Below are positions 23,901-32,581 of a stretch of 64,000 nucleotides of DNA, piece by piece. The number at the start of each line of letters is the position of its first letter. Position 1 is the stretch's first letter. The notes under the pieces are model-generated. The model was not told where the DNA came from. It saw nothing but the letters and a program-made list of their open reading frames with translations, and searched no databases. Source of the DNA: Solen grandis (Eukaryota > Mollusca > Bivalvia > Adapedonta > Solenidae); NCBI GenBank assembly GCA_021229015.1, contig CM037782.1, forward strand, positions 37,520,384-37,584,383, given 5' to 3'. The position numbers were made by a program, and so were the translations under genes.

Positions 23901-24901
23901 TTTGCATCCACATTATTCTCAGAATATGCCTCCCTATGAGCCTGTGCCAAAAGAAGTCCCCTTTCTCTTTCAGACTTGCTTATATATGATACAATGTACA
24001 CAACACATGCATAAGCATCAGTTACATATTGAATGTCCATGTTACCATTCCAACAACGAAGCAGGTCTGCGTTATACTGATTTATCCACATATCATTGAC
24101 ACCACGTTTGAGTATTACACTTTTTGTTTTACTAATCTCCTTGTAAGCCCATTCAAAGTCATTTTGTTCTATTCCCATTTCTTGAAAAAGATCATCAACG
24201 CTTTGAAACTTTTTTTCTGAAGTAAGTGTCTTCCAATAAACTTCAAGTATATTTCGTGCCCTTCTCAGTCGAATAGCTTTCTGTTCAATTTCTTCCGTAG
24301 ATTTAGGTTTGTGTTCTATGTTCTGCTTGTTTGTATTTTCATCTTCTACTGGTCTGACTATAAATGTGAATTTTGATGGAGGACGAGGAAAATTGAATCG
24401 ACACACAGTGTTTCTTTTCTTGCAAGATCTAGAATGATTTTTACTGTGAGTTTGTACATTTGAAACAATTTCATGAAGTTCTTCATTTTCATCTGGAAGT
24501 TCATTAGTTATATATCTATCAATAAAATCAACTACTTCTTTGTCTGATTGTTGATCAAGTTTTGGAGCATTTTCCACCCAAAATAAACAGTGTGTGTGTG
24601 GAGAACCACGCTGTTGAAATTCTATACGGTAAAAATAATCAATCACTTTGCCTATTGGATTTGCAGGAGACATAATAACATTTCTCAAGAAATATTTAAA
24701 TCTATGTTCAAACATTCGAGCCACTGAAACAGGGTTACTGCGTAACACGTCGTTCTTTTGCTCCCATGACATTTCATTTGCTGTCTGCTTTTTACATTGT
24801 TGTTTCAGAATTGTGTTAAGCAATTCAGCCCATCTTAAATCAGCAGATGAAAATGAACAAAACCAAGTTGGAATGCCAAGTTGTCGTATCATTGCAAACA
24901 A
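20981..24901 (-). CDS. Helentron Rep / Pif1-helicase / APE-type endonuclease
   Basis: This 1,306-codon frame is the replication protein. Near residues 99-108 the GSPHTHCLFW stretch holds the HUH metal-binding motif, and YIVSYISK (302-309) holds the paired catalytic tyrosines of the Rep nuclease. The helicase follows: Walker A GGAGAGKS (658-665), Walker B VIDE (745-748), GDFYQLPP (785-792), and the later STVHKVQG and TALSR motifs (about 1019-1052). Residues 1095-1300 form an APE-type endonuclease with NIEG, TETW (1126-1129), GDFN (1237-1240), IDHVYV and a terminal SYHD in place of the usual SDH. The first codon used here (24,901) is TTG and not a true start: the same frame is open further upstream and encodes LKPVHGSPPYWQGVQK, the expected part of the Helitron N domain. 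The protein is therefore the continuation of the 24,949-28,806 frame, displaced by one frame. No internal stop is seen. Confidence 0.93.
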   Translation of the reverse strand: MFAMIRQLGIPTWFCSFSSADLRWAELLNTILKQQCKKQTANEMSWEQKNDVLRSNPVSVARMFEHRFKYFLRNVIMSPANPIGKVIDYFYRIEFQQRGSPHTHCLFWVENAPKLDQQSDKEVVDFIDRYITNELPDENEELHEIVSNVQTHSKNHSRSCKKRNTVCRFNFPRPPSKFTFIVRPVEDENTNKQNIEHKPKSTEEIEQKAIRLRRARNILEVYWKTLTSEKKFQSVDDLFQEMGIEQNDFEWAYKEISKTKSVILKRGVNDMWINQYNADLLRCWNGNMDIQYVTDAYACVVYIVSYISKSERERGLLLAQAHREAYSENNVDAKEALKRVSRVYMQSREVSAQEAAYRACGMTLKECSRKVQFVPTGDNKIQITKPLWQIDTTDENANIWMTSFNDRYLARPKHEIFNDMCLATFASDYIVLYGKQQQKNPEKCVNPVWELQNGLGYIQKRSRSDPAIVRYARFSKTKHPEQHFQSQLELFLPYRSIKELKPMPFEKYESYYENGKVKNGGKSILVKHVVDRNRSLFETDIDAVTKAEKDIQENGFYEDAWAQLCPETEKNRDESVQAIGKITDMHNEDDDNIPDLQLKGIQVEIDCETNPWLRKEVALSNLQSMNDEQTAVFYKVREWCINKCKNPFAEPFRLFLTGGAGAGKSHLIKCIYYEATKIFSQYANTPNDVPVMLTAPTGVAAFNINGCTLHSAFSLDLRLKLPYRPLGEDKLNTLRSRLCSLQILVIDEISMVDHRLLAYIHGRLKQINRTKNDVIFGNVSILAVGDFYQLPPVNGKSLYEKNELDFWNGEFTIVDLKTNERQSGDTTYANVLNILRTREKDQIIPNHIISLLQKQETGEDPNVPHIYATNEEVNQYNLKALKKHCSDLVEIQAHDYQCDKRTGKQTRIYTNVTKKADTSLSSTLILAVGARVMLTHNISVSDGLVNGATGEVREIQHSDSQQLPAKVFVCFDNERVGRTYRREHVSNYPDCVAIEPHEDQIRNKNEVRRQLPLKLAWASTVHKVQGLSMTNACISMESKHFSRKGMGYTALSRLCSLNGLTLEHFDAKKIFCDSNIKPALESMPKFLLSFSQNYNIVLQNIEGLYQHFLDLSNDRRLLKGDIIFLTETWICDCNELPDLPGFLSYNKTRKESFDNSEAYQQYQMQKHGGVGIYYKHAGTCKRVSTIQKNIEYIACKYNDIIVVVMYRSPSYTVGLFKENLAQLLNELSTYPKVMILGDFNEDLKTSTSFQSFFKNYGYQQMVKCPTTIGFTIIDHVYVRNVNCKVHVIPTYYSYHDAVNIKINSFT

Positions 24902-24948
24902 ATCTTTTTGAACACCTTGCCAATATGGAGGAGAACCATGTACTGGTT

Positions 24949-27900
24949 TTAAAAATCTATATCCTGCATCAGTTCGAAAATGTCATTTAATTTTTCTTTG
25001 TTCTTGACAGTGTCAATGTTGAAGTTTTCTATATAAACATTTTTCTCCCCTTTCCTTAGTGCAACAGACAAACTAGAAATAACCTGATCTAATTCTTTTA
25101 TATACTGAGCAAAGAAAAGATAATCAGTATTCCTGGCAAATCTGTTATCAGCACTTAACAAACGACAATTTATATATCTGTTCAGTGTTAATCTTTCTGA
25201 TCGTCCATCTGTGTAAGTTTGTGTCCCATATGGAAATAATGTTGGAAATGATTTGGCTTCATTAGCCTTGTCCATAAAAATGCGTACTGGTTTGTTTTTT
25301 TCACCAGGAGCTACATTTAGTATGTCTTCAAAATGATTATCTAAAAATTCTTGACCAACATCTAATGGTTGCATACAGGTATCAAGTGGTACACCACGAG
25401 TAAGAGTCTCATTTTCATCAAAATTTTCGTCAGGCTCTCTATCAGTTTCAGTTTTACATGCTTCATTATTTTCCGATTGCTTATTGCATGCTATTTGCTT
25501 CTCATTGGTACTGTTTAAGACTTCATTGGTTTCTGATAAATTATTTTTGTTTTCCTCTAAACTGCAAGTCCATTCCTCATTAAACATGACATCTTTGTAC
25601 CATTTGTTCTTCTCTCTTAAAAATCTTAAAGCATTTTGTATACGCTTCCTGTTTACAAATTTATATTCATAATGTCCTTTATATGACAATTTCCGCTTCA
25701 ATTTCACACGCAACAACATATCACTTGATTCGGTCCGTGGCAATACATTGACAGTTTCAGAAATATTTGCAGGCACACATGTAACTGGTCCATGTACACC
25801 ATATTGTCCACCCTTTGGTAAAGCTACAAGTTTCATGAAAGGGATGTGTTTAGCAATAAGGTGACTTTCCAATGAATTTAGGCAACTCAGTTCTTTAGGA
25901 ATTTCATCAACTGTTAAGTTATTATATGCTGATTCTGGTGGGATTAATTTCTGTTTAAGTTTACTGTGACAAGTTGGACAGATCCAAAGTGATGATACTG
26001 CTGATTTACTTAAGTGACAATCTGGCTCACATGTACTGCTACATACATGAAGATATTTATGAGAGATGCATTTCTGAACACTTTTGTCATATAAAGAAGC
26101 TTGGCAACTTTGAACCTGATTATGAAATAGAATTCTGTGACACACACAACAAATATATTCTAAACCTCTAGTTATTTCTTGTTTGAAATTATCGATAACA
26201 TTGTTGATGTTGTGTTTGTTTTTATATTCTGTGCTTCTCTTTAAATAAACATTGCTTTTTATTTTCTCTTTCAGTGTATCACACTCATGATAGCGCTTCT
26301 TGTTATTTTGTTTCAGTTGCTGTTTGTAGACTTCATCCTGATCATACTTATTTTTATTGTAAATGTTTGTTCGCAATCTGTATGCCTCATCTTCATGATA
26401 CTTCCTTTTGTTATGAGAATACACCTGTTCTCTGTACGTCTCATTTTCATGATACTTCCTTTTGTTATGAGAATACACCTGTTCTCTGTACGTCTCATTT
26501 TCATGATACTTCCTTTTGTTATGAGAATACACCTGTTCTCTGTACGTCTCATCTTCATGATACTTCCTTTTGTTATGAGAATACACCTGTTCTCTGTACG
26601 TCTCATTTTCATGATACTTCCTTTTGTTATAAGAGTTAACATGTTCTTTGTGAACAACATTGTCACAATACTTTTGTCTGCTGTAAATTTTTACTTGCTC
26701 TTGGAAAGCCTGATCTGTACTATATTTTAAACCAGAATTACATTTTAATTTTTCTTTGTATGGATTGTCTTCATTATATCTTATTTTACCCTGATTATTT
26801 TTATAAGCTCTGTATACTTCATCATTTTGGTATTTTATTTTCTGATATTGTTTTTTTCTTTCTTTGCTCTTTTCAATGAGGTCCTTTCCATCATCAATTT
26901 GTGAGCCATGATCTTTTCTTTTTTCTCGCATCAAATAACGCCTTTGCAACCTTTTTCTTTTTAAATTTGTACATCTATAATTTAATGTTTTCCTTTGATC
27001 TTTTGTTTTAGTTATTACATAATTAGAATTGGAGGGCGTGCTTTCTGTATGTATACTCTCCAGTGAAAGTTCATTTATAGCAATTGAGTCAACAACAAAA
27101 AGAGTATTACCATTTGACCTGTATGCAACGCTAGGCAATAGAGATCTAGCTGTATTCCAGATTATTTCAATAACTGCATGTAAGGAGTTGGAGCATATTA
27201 CTACAGCTTTTCCATTTGGCGAATGTGCACCATTTAAATCTCTTTGATGAGGATCAAACAATCTGTATTCCTTGGTATTTGTTGTGCAATATATACACAC
27301 TGTGTTGCTGGCATATGTAATTAGACATGCTCTATTTTGCTCAAGTGCATTAAGAATACATTCATCAAGTGTTTTACTTTCAGGGTGGCACCATGACTCC
27401 ATATATCCTTGTTCCGCACCGTAAGTCATTGTAAATTGTTTTGTCTGGTATGATATTGGATTTGGTATATCAGTTATATCCAAATAACCCGTCTCTGACT
27501 GAATGCATTGAGTATTCTCTCTATATAGCATTATACCAGATAGCAATGTCTCGTCAATAAAATCAGAATTGATTAAGACCAAGTCATCTATAGTATGATT
27601 GAAAAGAAAACACATACAATTCATGACACAGTTTTTTCCCTGTCCAATGCCAGCAAATATTTCATCATGCTGTGACAATGTTCCGTGCATTTTTTGTATA
27701 TAATCTGCAGTGTTTCCAGTTGTAGATGTATCTGCATCCTCCTGAGTGTGCATGTCAACACTTGAGCAAGTTTCCTCAGAAATATCTGGATTACTTTTGC
27801 TCAGACAAACATCATCAATGTTGATAATGTGCTGTTCCTTACTAATATACATTGGTACAGTACTGCATTTTTTAACTTTCATTACAACATCGTAGTGATT

Positions 27901-28806
27901 TCCTGTTGAGTGGTCTAGATATATGGTGGGTAATTGCTTATTCTTTTCTCCAAATAATTTCCATTTCAAATCACTGTCGTAAGTTAAAATCCTTACATTT
28001 AAGAGATGACAAGCAGCAAGTATTTCTACATCAGTACCCCATGTTCCATTTTCATTCATATTTGATGCATTAATGTAGGTCTGCAGTTCTTGTTCTGTTA
28101 TACCTTTATTATGGCAAATAAAGCTTTTGCATTTTTGTTTCGATAAGTGTTGGACAATAGCATTTCGAATTTCGACGTGATTACTCTCTGTATTAGATAT
28201 TGAATACGATACTGCCCTAAATAAACAATTTCCATCACCTTTAATATTATACACAATCAGTGGCTTTGTTTCTTTTATAAAGACTAAAAGCTTTTGTGAC
28301 AAATTACATTTTTCATATGCAATATTCAATTTCTGGCATAGAGTTTTTTTACAACTACTATAAAGGGGTTGGAAGTATCCAAACTCTGACATATCATTTG
28401 TTTCCGCAATAATATGGCAATCGGTTGATGGGTTTGTCTTGCAATTATTATTTGAAATGTTTTTCTCTGCTTGTTTTTTGACAATCATACGTTTCTTTTT
28501 ACCATATCCACCCATTTGTAACACATGTAATGATGTTATTATATTTGAAAAGACGGATAGTTTTTCAAAGCTCTTACATTTTCTATCCTCATTTTTGTTA
28601 CATTTTATGTTGCTATTTTCTTTAATTACATCTGTTGGTCCAGGATTTAATTCAACATCTCCTCCAAGTAACAGTATATCAGACATGTATGCAGTGTTTT
28701 GATCCATGCGAATTTTGCTAGTGTTAGAGGTTGTTTTATACATTTCACTTTGTGAGGAATTATTACACCACTTTGATTCCACAGTGCATAGCTTCTGTTT
28801 TGTCAA
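24949..28806 (-). CDS. Helentron OTU-protease / Zn-finger / Helitron-N protein with 2A-like motif
   Basis: The frame has 1,285 codons. The first codon is TTG, so the first true ATG is about residue 22. Residues 44-57 read ILLLGGDVELNPGP, a 2A-like ribosome-skipping motif. An OTU cysteine protease spans about 185-312: GDGNCLFRA has the catalytic Asp/Cys, and NHYDVV holds the His. Residues 375-560 look like a second, C76/USP-type protease (GKNCVMNCMCFL with C393; LFDPHQRD with H520); this call is weaker. About 650-860 is lysine-rich with an 18-residue repeat. 885-950 is a Cys/His zinc-finger block (CCVC, CPTC), and 955-1060 resembles the DUF6570 region often found in Helitron proteins. The last residues enter the Helitron N domain, then the frame stops (24,949), and the domain continues in the next frame. 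Confidence 0.9.
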   Translation of the reverse strand: MTKQKLCTVESKWCNNSSQSEMYKTTSNTSKIRMDQNTAYMSDILLLGGDVELNPGPTDVIKENSNIKCNKNEDRKCKSFEKLSVFSNIITSLHVLQMGGYGKKKRMIVKKQAEKNISNNNCKTNPSTDCHIIAETNDMSEFGYFQPLYSSCKKTLCQKLNIAYEKCNLSQKLLVFIKETKPLIVYNIKGDGNCLFRAVSYSISNTESNHVEIRNAIVQHLSKQKCKSFICHNKGITEQELQTYINASNMNENGTWGTDVEILAACHLLNVRILTYDSDLKWKLFGEKNKQLPTIYLDHSTGNHYDVVMKVKKCSTVPMYISKEQHIINIDDVCLSKSNPDISEETCSSVDMHTQEDADTSTTGNTADYIQKMHGTLSQHDEIFAGIGQGKNCVMNCMCFLFNHTIDDLVLINSDFIDETLLSGIMLYRENTQCIQSETGYLDITDIPNPISYQTKQFTMTYGAEQGYMESWCHPESKTLDECILNALEQNRACLITYASNTVCIYCTTNTKEYRLFDPHQRDLNGAHSPNGKAVVICSNSLHAVIEIIWNTARSLLPSVAYRSNGNTLFVVDSIAINELSLESIHTESTPSNSNYVITKTKDQRKTLNYRCTNLKRKRLQRRYLMREKRKDHGSQIDDGKDLIEKSKERKKQYQKIKYQNDEVYRAYKNNQGKIRYNEDNPYKEKLKCNSGLKYSTDQAFQEQVKIYSRQKYCDNVVHKEHVNSYNKRKYHENETYREQVYSHNKRKYHEDETYREQVYSHNKRKYHENETYREQVYSHNKRKYHENETYREQVYSHNKRKYHEDEAYRLRTNIYNKNKYDQDEVYKQQLKQNNKKRYHECDTLKEKIKSNVYLKRSTEYKNKHNINNVIDNFKQEITRGLEYICCVCHRILFHNQVQSCQASLYDKSVQKCISHKYLHVCSSTCEPDCHLSKSAVSSLWICPTCHSKLKQKLIPPESAYNNLTVDEIPKELSCLNSLESHLIAKHIPFMKLVALPKGGQYGVHGPVTCVPANISETVNVLPRTESSDMLLRVKLKRKLSYKGHYEYKFVNRKRIQNALRFLREKNKWYKDVMFNEEWTCSLEENKNNLSETNEVLNSTNEKQIACNKQSENNEACKTETDREPDENFDENETLTRGVPLDTCMQPLDVGQEFLDNHFEDILNVAPGEKNKPVRIFMDKANEAKSFPTLFPYGTQTYTDGRSERLTLNRYINCRLLSADNRFARNTDYLFFAQYIKELDQVISSLSVALRKGEKNVYIENFNIDTVKNKEKLNDIFELMQDIDF
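26384..26640 (-). repeat. 54 bp in-frame coding minisatellite in the Helentron ORF
   Basis: Between 4 and 5 near-identical 54 bp units encode an 18-residue repeat with the core KRKYHENETYREQVYSHN. Diverged versions extend on both sides, covering about residues 650-860 of the protein. The repeat is basic, charged and probably helical. The DNA copies differ by only a few bases, so the expansion is recent. Confidence 0.9.
28637..28663 (-). other. 2A-like ribosome-skipping motif (Helentron)
   Basis: The codons spell GDVELNPGP, matching the DxExNPGP consensus of 2A peptides, where the ribosome fails to join the last Gly and Pro and so releases two proteins from one frame. It is preceded by ILLLG, as in non-viral 2A motifs of retrotransposons. 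It would release about 56 N-terminal residues from the OTU protein. Activity is inferred, not shown. Confidence 0.8.
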
Positions 28807-29360
28807 GTTTCCCTTTCTACATGCTTTATTATGTTTTTTTTACTAGTTGCAACTTTTTTATGCATGTTTGTATCAACAATCCTGCAAGTCAAAAGCAAAA
28901 ATATTTGTAGGGTCCAAAGAGAAGCATAATAGGAACATCTTAATTCTACTGTACTTACATTCTTTTTCCTCGTCTTCTTGTGTTTTCTCAGTTTCCTCCA
29001 TTTCCCTCTCTTGCATGTTGGTTCTTTTTTCATGGCCCGCATAAACAATTCAGCCATTTTGTTTTCTTTTACAATTGTTCTAGTTTGTTCCTGAAGTGTA
29101 CAATTGTTTACAACATTATACATAAATAATTGCATGCTCCACAGTGATGCATAGTAAACACTTTTGGATTTGATTCCTTGCTTCTTTGCTAAATTTCTAA
29201 GGGCCTCATATTTCAATTTTTTAAACACAGGTTTTTGTGTTCCAGTAATCTTTTCAGGCTTATTTTGTTCACATCCTCGTTTTCCTTTTAATGATCTGTC
29301 TTTGGACACCCTATAAAACCTTCCAATTGAGGACCTATACTGATCAACTGCAATACCCAT
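28803..29360 (-). CDS. Helentron upstream ORF, unknown function
   Basis: This 185-aa basic protein starts at an ATG and lies directly before the OTU ORF. Its stop TGA (28,803-28,805) overlaps the first codon of the next frame. I do not recognise a domain. It has an internal duplication: YYASLWSMQLF (about 69-79) and YYASLWTLQIF (about 144-154), each followed by a hydrophobic stretch. The middle is Lys/Arg-rich. Since no convincing ATG lies right at the start of the next ORF, the two may be joined by splicing or by a frameshift. It could be a DNA-binding accessory protein or the true N-terminus of the OTU protein. Confidence 0.6.
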   Translation of the reverse strand: MGIAVDQYRSSIGRFYRVSKDRSLKGKRGCEQNKPEKITGTQKPVFKKLKYEALRNLAKKQGIKSKSVYYASLWSMQLFMYNVVNNCTLQEQTRTIVKENKMAELFMRAMKKEPTCKRGKWRKLRKHKKTRKKNVSTVELRCSYYASLWTLQIFLLLTCRIVDTNMHKKVATSKKNIIKHVERET

Positions 29361-29400
29361 TGTTGCAATTTAATGATTGAAATACTATAAACAATATGTT

Positions 29401-29960
29401 AGATAAACTATATAACTTTTACACACACTACACTTTCTACAAGTATGGTATACTATATAATTTTCACTTTTTTTCAAAACAAAATTTTATATATGCTATT
29501 AAAGTTTCTGGCACACTATTCTCCTATACAATCAATACATATATGCTGTATAGTAAGGTCTTCTTTAAACTGAACAGAATGTATAACAATATTGTTATAT
29601 AATTTTTTACTTAAACACTGTTACTTGAATGTATATGCTCTCCCTATATATATATATACTTTCTATATCTATATATTTATATGCTATATATTTATATATA
29701 TATATAATTTTCATTTACTATAAGCTAGATGTACAATGTGTATATGCTATATATATTTTTTTTTTACTTTTATGTATATGGATATATATATATAATGAAT
29801 TTATATATATTTATATGCAAAGTATATATTTCTCCTATATATGCTATATATATTTATATATTGGTATTTTTATATTTTCTACACAATTTCTATGTTATAT
29901 ATATATTTTTCTTTATCTTTGCATTTTTCTTTTCCACACTTTTATATCTTTCTTTTTTTT
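29401..29960. other. AT-rich tract upstream of the Helentron ORFs
   Basis: The stretch is almost pure A/T with many tatata runs (29,640-29,900). On the minus strand it lies immediately 5' of the first Helentron frame and could contain its promoter. No specific box can be singled out in such simple sequence. Confidence 0.45.
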
Positions 29961-29969
29961 CTCTCTCAG

Positions 29970-30250
29970 CCCAACCCGGTTGCTTGCCTGACTTGGCTCA
30001 GGCGTCCAGGTGGTTTTTTTTTTTTATTTGTCTTATGTCACTGCCAACTGATCTGTGCCAAGTCTTCACAGACTGCCTATCGGCCAGTTGCTTACAGTGA
30101 ACAACCCCACAGTGTTAGAAGGGTCGAGCCTATTTGCTCAATTGCAGGCAACAGACTGTATACACTGCTTTTAACCAGTCTGCCCCCTCTGTCCTGCAAC
30201 TGAGGCCACCTCGCGCTGGCAAGCGCTTTGTGTGGACTTCAGCAAAAACA
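29970..30250. other. GC-richer block of unknown nature
   Basis: After 500 bases of A/T the composition changes sharply (cccaacccggttgcttgcctg, gcgctggcaagcgc). It contains the short hairpin GCGCT-GGCA-AGCGC. It may be the 5' end of the Helentron or the flanking DNA. The inverse of the 3'-end stem sequence was not found here. Confidence 0.35.
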
Positions 30251-31917
30251 CAGGTATGAACAGCCACTGCTAACTTCACCTCTCTTGGACTGCACACCTA
30301 AAATGACAATACATACATAATATAAACTTTTCAGTGTTTTTTTTTTTAGTTATGCTAAATTTGACAGTGATCAAAAATTATAAAGATGAACTGAGACATT
30401 AATATCTATAACAATAAAATGTATATTTGGTAATGTTTGTTACATAGTATTAATTGAATAAATATGCCATGATCAAACCAACAATGGTATAATTCTGTTT
30501 CACAAGCAACCCAATTTTTTTAAACTTATTTTACAAAGTGTCTGCAGGCATTTAAGAATAAGTTTAGTTTGAACATTTTGTATACCTATGGGGGCAACAT
30601 ATGAATTTGAACCCTCACATCATCCAAGTCAGTGTGTATTGCTATAGAGATGCAGCTCTATGCCAGTTTACAGTATATTTACAGTCATATCGCTAACCAA
30701 ATACCTTTGTTATAATCTTAATTTTTAGAGTAGTAAATTATGAAATATATATATCAGATATATTTGAAAAGTTAAACGAGGGGCATTTGAGAAGTATATC
30801 AGTGGGGCAATGTAATTGTAGATTTGATTTTTTTTTGGTGTAGATGGTTAGACCAACCAATCAAAGCATTCTTCCTTTACTCAGATGCACTTTTCGAGAC
30901 ATCGTATCCACTTGGAAATTACTCGCAGAACGCTTGTTTTGGTATAGTGTTTAGGAAATAGAAATGTACACTGCAAACCGCATGATAAGATTCGGAGCGG
31001 CACCCTCTCCAGTGTGCCTAGAACATTGTGGAAAACCCACAAGTTTTTCTTATTTGTCCCATAAAATTTTAATGTATGTGGCATTTTGGGCACGCTAACA
31101 ATTGAGAGTAATATCTGTGTACTTTCTTCCCATTCCGCTGTATTATGCACATTCCAGTAGTCTTTATTACCAGACTGGTACTGCATATATTATGAGATAT
31201 GCAACTTAGAAATCAATATGAAGTACCAGTCTACTTATTGTCAAACATGGCATCCAAACAACAGACAGCCTCAGACCACTATTATATATTCTATATTAAA
31301 CAAACAGAAATTAAAAATTCATCTCACTGTTTTGACAGTCAAACTTTGGGTCATTCAGTCCAGATTTTTAGCTGTCTGCAGCCGAATAACATGCGTATGC
31401 AGAAAGTGCTAAAGCCAACCATTTTACCCTTGATTCTTGATATTCCTCTCCCAGAAAAGCCCATAATCTCAGCTGATTACAAAAAAAGGTCTTCCTTTTT
31501 TTTTTCAACTGTGTTCTACAGAATACAATCATTTTTTTTGCATATCTTTCATTAAAAAAAAAAAAAAAAAAAAAACCACAAAAAAACACCATAAAATCTG
31601 AAGAAACACCGCATACACAGTAAGATCGGAAAGGTGACTTAATTTTCCTGGCTCCGTGAAAGTAGCGGCAGAAAAACATTTTGGTAAATTTAGTTCACGT
31701 CCCCAATTTTCTTCAAATGTCCCCCCACCAAAACTTATTGTATTATTAAAGTATTGGTTGAGCCAAAAAACACATGGAGCAAGATCAGAGCTGTATAAAG
31801 GATGTGGTAAAGTTACAATAGTATTGTTGTTAAGGTAAGAAAGAACCACATCCTGTTTTTGTCTTCAAAGAGGTAGTGGGTATCCACCAGTGCAAACATT
31901 ATGTAGCGTCTATCAGC
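30251..31917. other. Gene-free stretch
   Basis: No coding region or RNA gene could be supported. It contains an A-run at 31,554-31,575 preceded by a T-run, which could be the tail of an old retroposon. Confidence 0.5.
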
Positions 31918-32581
31918 ACAAAAGGGGCATGATGGCCCTTGATCGCTCACCTGTACTGACCATGCCTTACCCATGATTGAACCTGACCGAGATATCAACA
32001 CAAACACTTCCAGCAGAGGCTAAAATGTGACCTCCTGTGGTGTAAATAAGATTTTACTGTTTGACCTAGTGACATACTTTTTGACTCTGCCCCACCCATG
32101 ATTAATTTTGACCGAAATATCAACACAAACACTCTGATCAAGTTTGAGAAAGATTCAGCTAATAATGTGGCTCATAGACTGTAAACAAGATTTAACCAAG
32201 ATTTGATCTAGTGTTCTACTTTTTGACCCCGCCCCTTCAGAGTTCGACCTAATTGTCAAATCTCAGCCGTCAATTGAGACATTATGGTCATTAACATTGT
32301 CATAAAGTTTGAAGATGATTGTTTGAAAAATAAAGATGCTAGAGTGTAAACAAAGTGAGATCTGGCATTCTTTTTTAAATCAAAATGGACCCAACTTATG
32401 ACTTAGTGGCCCATTTCAGCCATAATCAAACTTAGTGTCCTACTTTTTGAACCTGCCCTACCCTAATTCGACCTTATTGACACTTAGTCATAAACTTTGT
32501 CTTAAAATTTGAAGATGATTGCTAAAAAAAAAATGAAGATGCTAGAATGTAAACAAACTGAAATCTGGCATTTTTTATATT

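Larger units (their letters stand above)
20783..29400 (-). mobile_element. Autonomous Helentron (rolling-circle transposon)
   Basis: This minus-strand element has three adjoining long frames in transposon order: a 185-aa ORF, a 1,285-aa ORF (2A-like, OTU, second protease-like domain, Zn-finger, start of the Helitron N domain) and a 1,306-aa ORF (Rep HUH nuclease, Pif1-type helicase, APE-type endonuclease). The C-terminal endonuclease marks the Helentron branch. The candidate 3' end is a perfect 12-bp-arm hairpin (20,788-20,812) followed by CTGA then T (20,786-20,783), matching the CTRR rule. The 5' end was not found; the AT-rich stretch 29,400-29,960 and the GC-richer block 29,970-30,250 may belong to it. 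Long open frames suggest recent activity, but the joins between frames are problematic (see findings). Confidence 0.9.

Noticed and set aside
26274..26730. Repetitive frames on the plus strand and in another minus frame
   Set aside because: They are shadows of the 54 bp coding repeat; the real frame is the Helentron ORF, which has recognised domains on both sides.
29629..30203. Plus-strand frames rich in Tyr/Ile/Phe
   Set aside because: They arise from tatata-rich simple sequence and have no domain.
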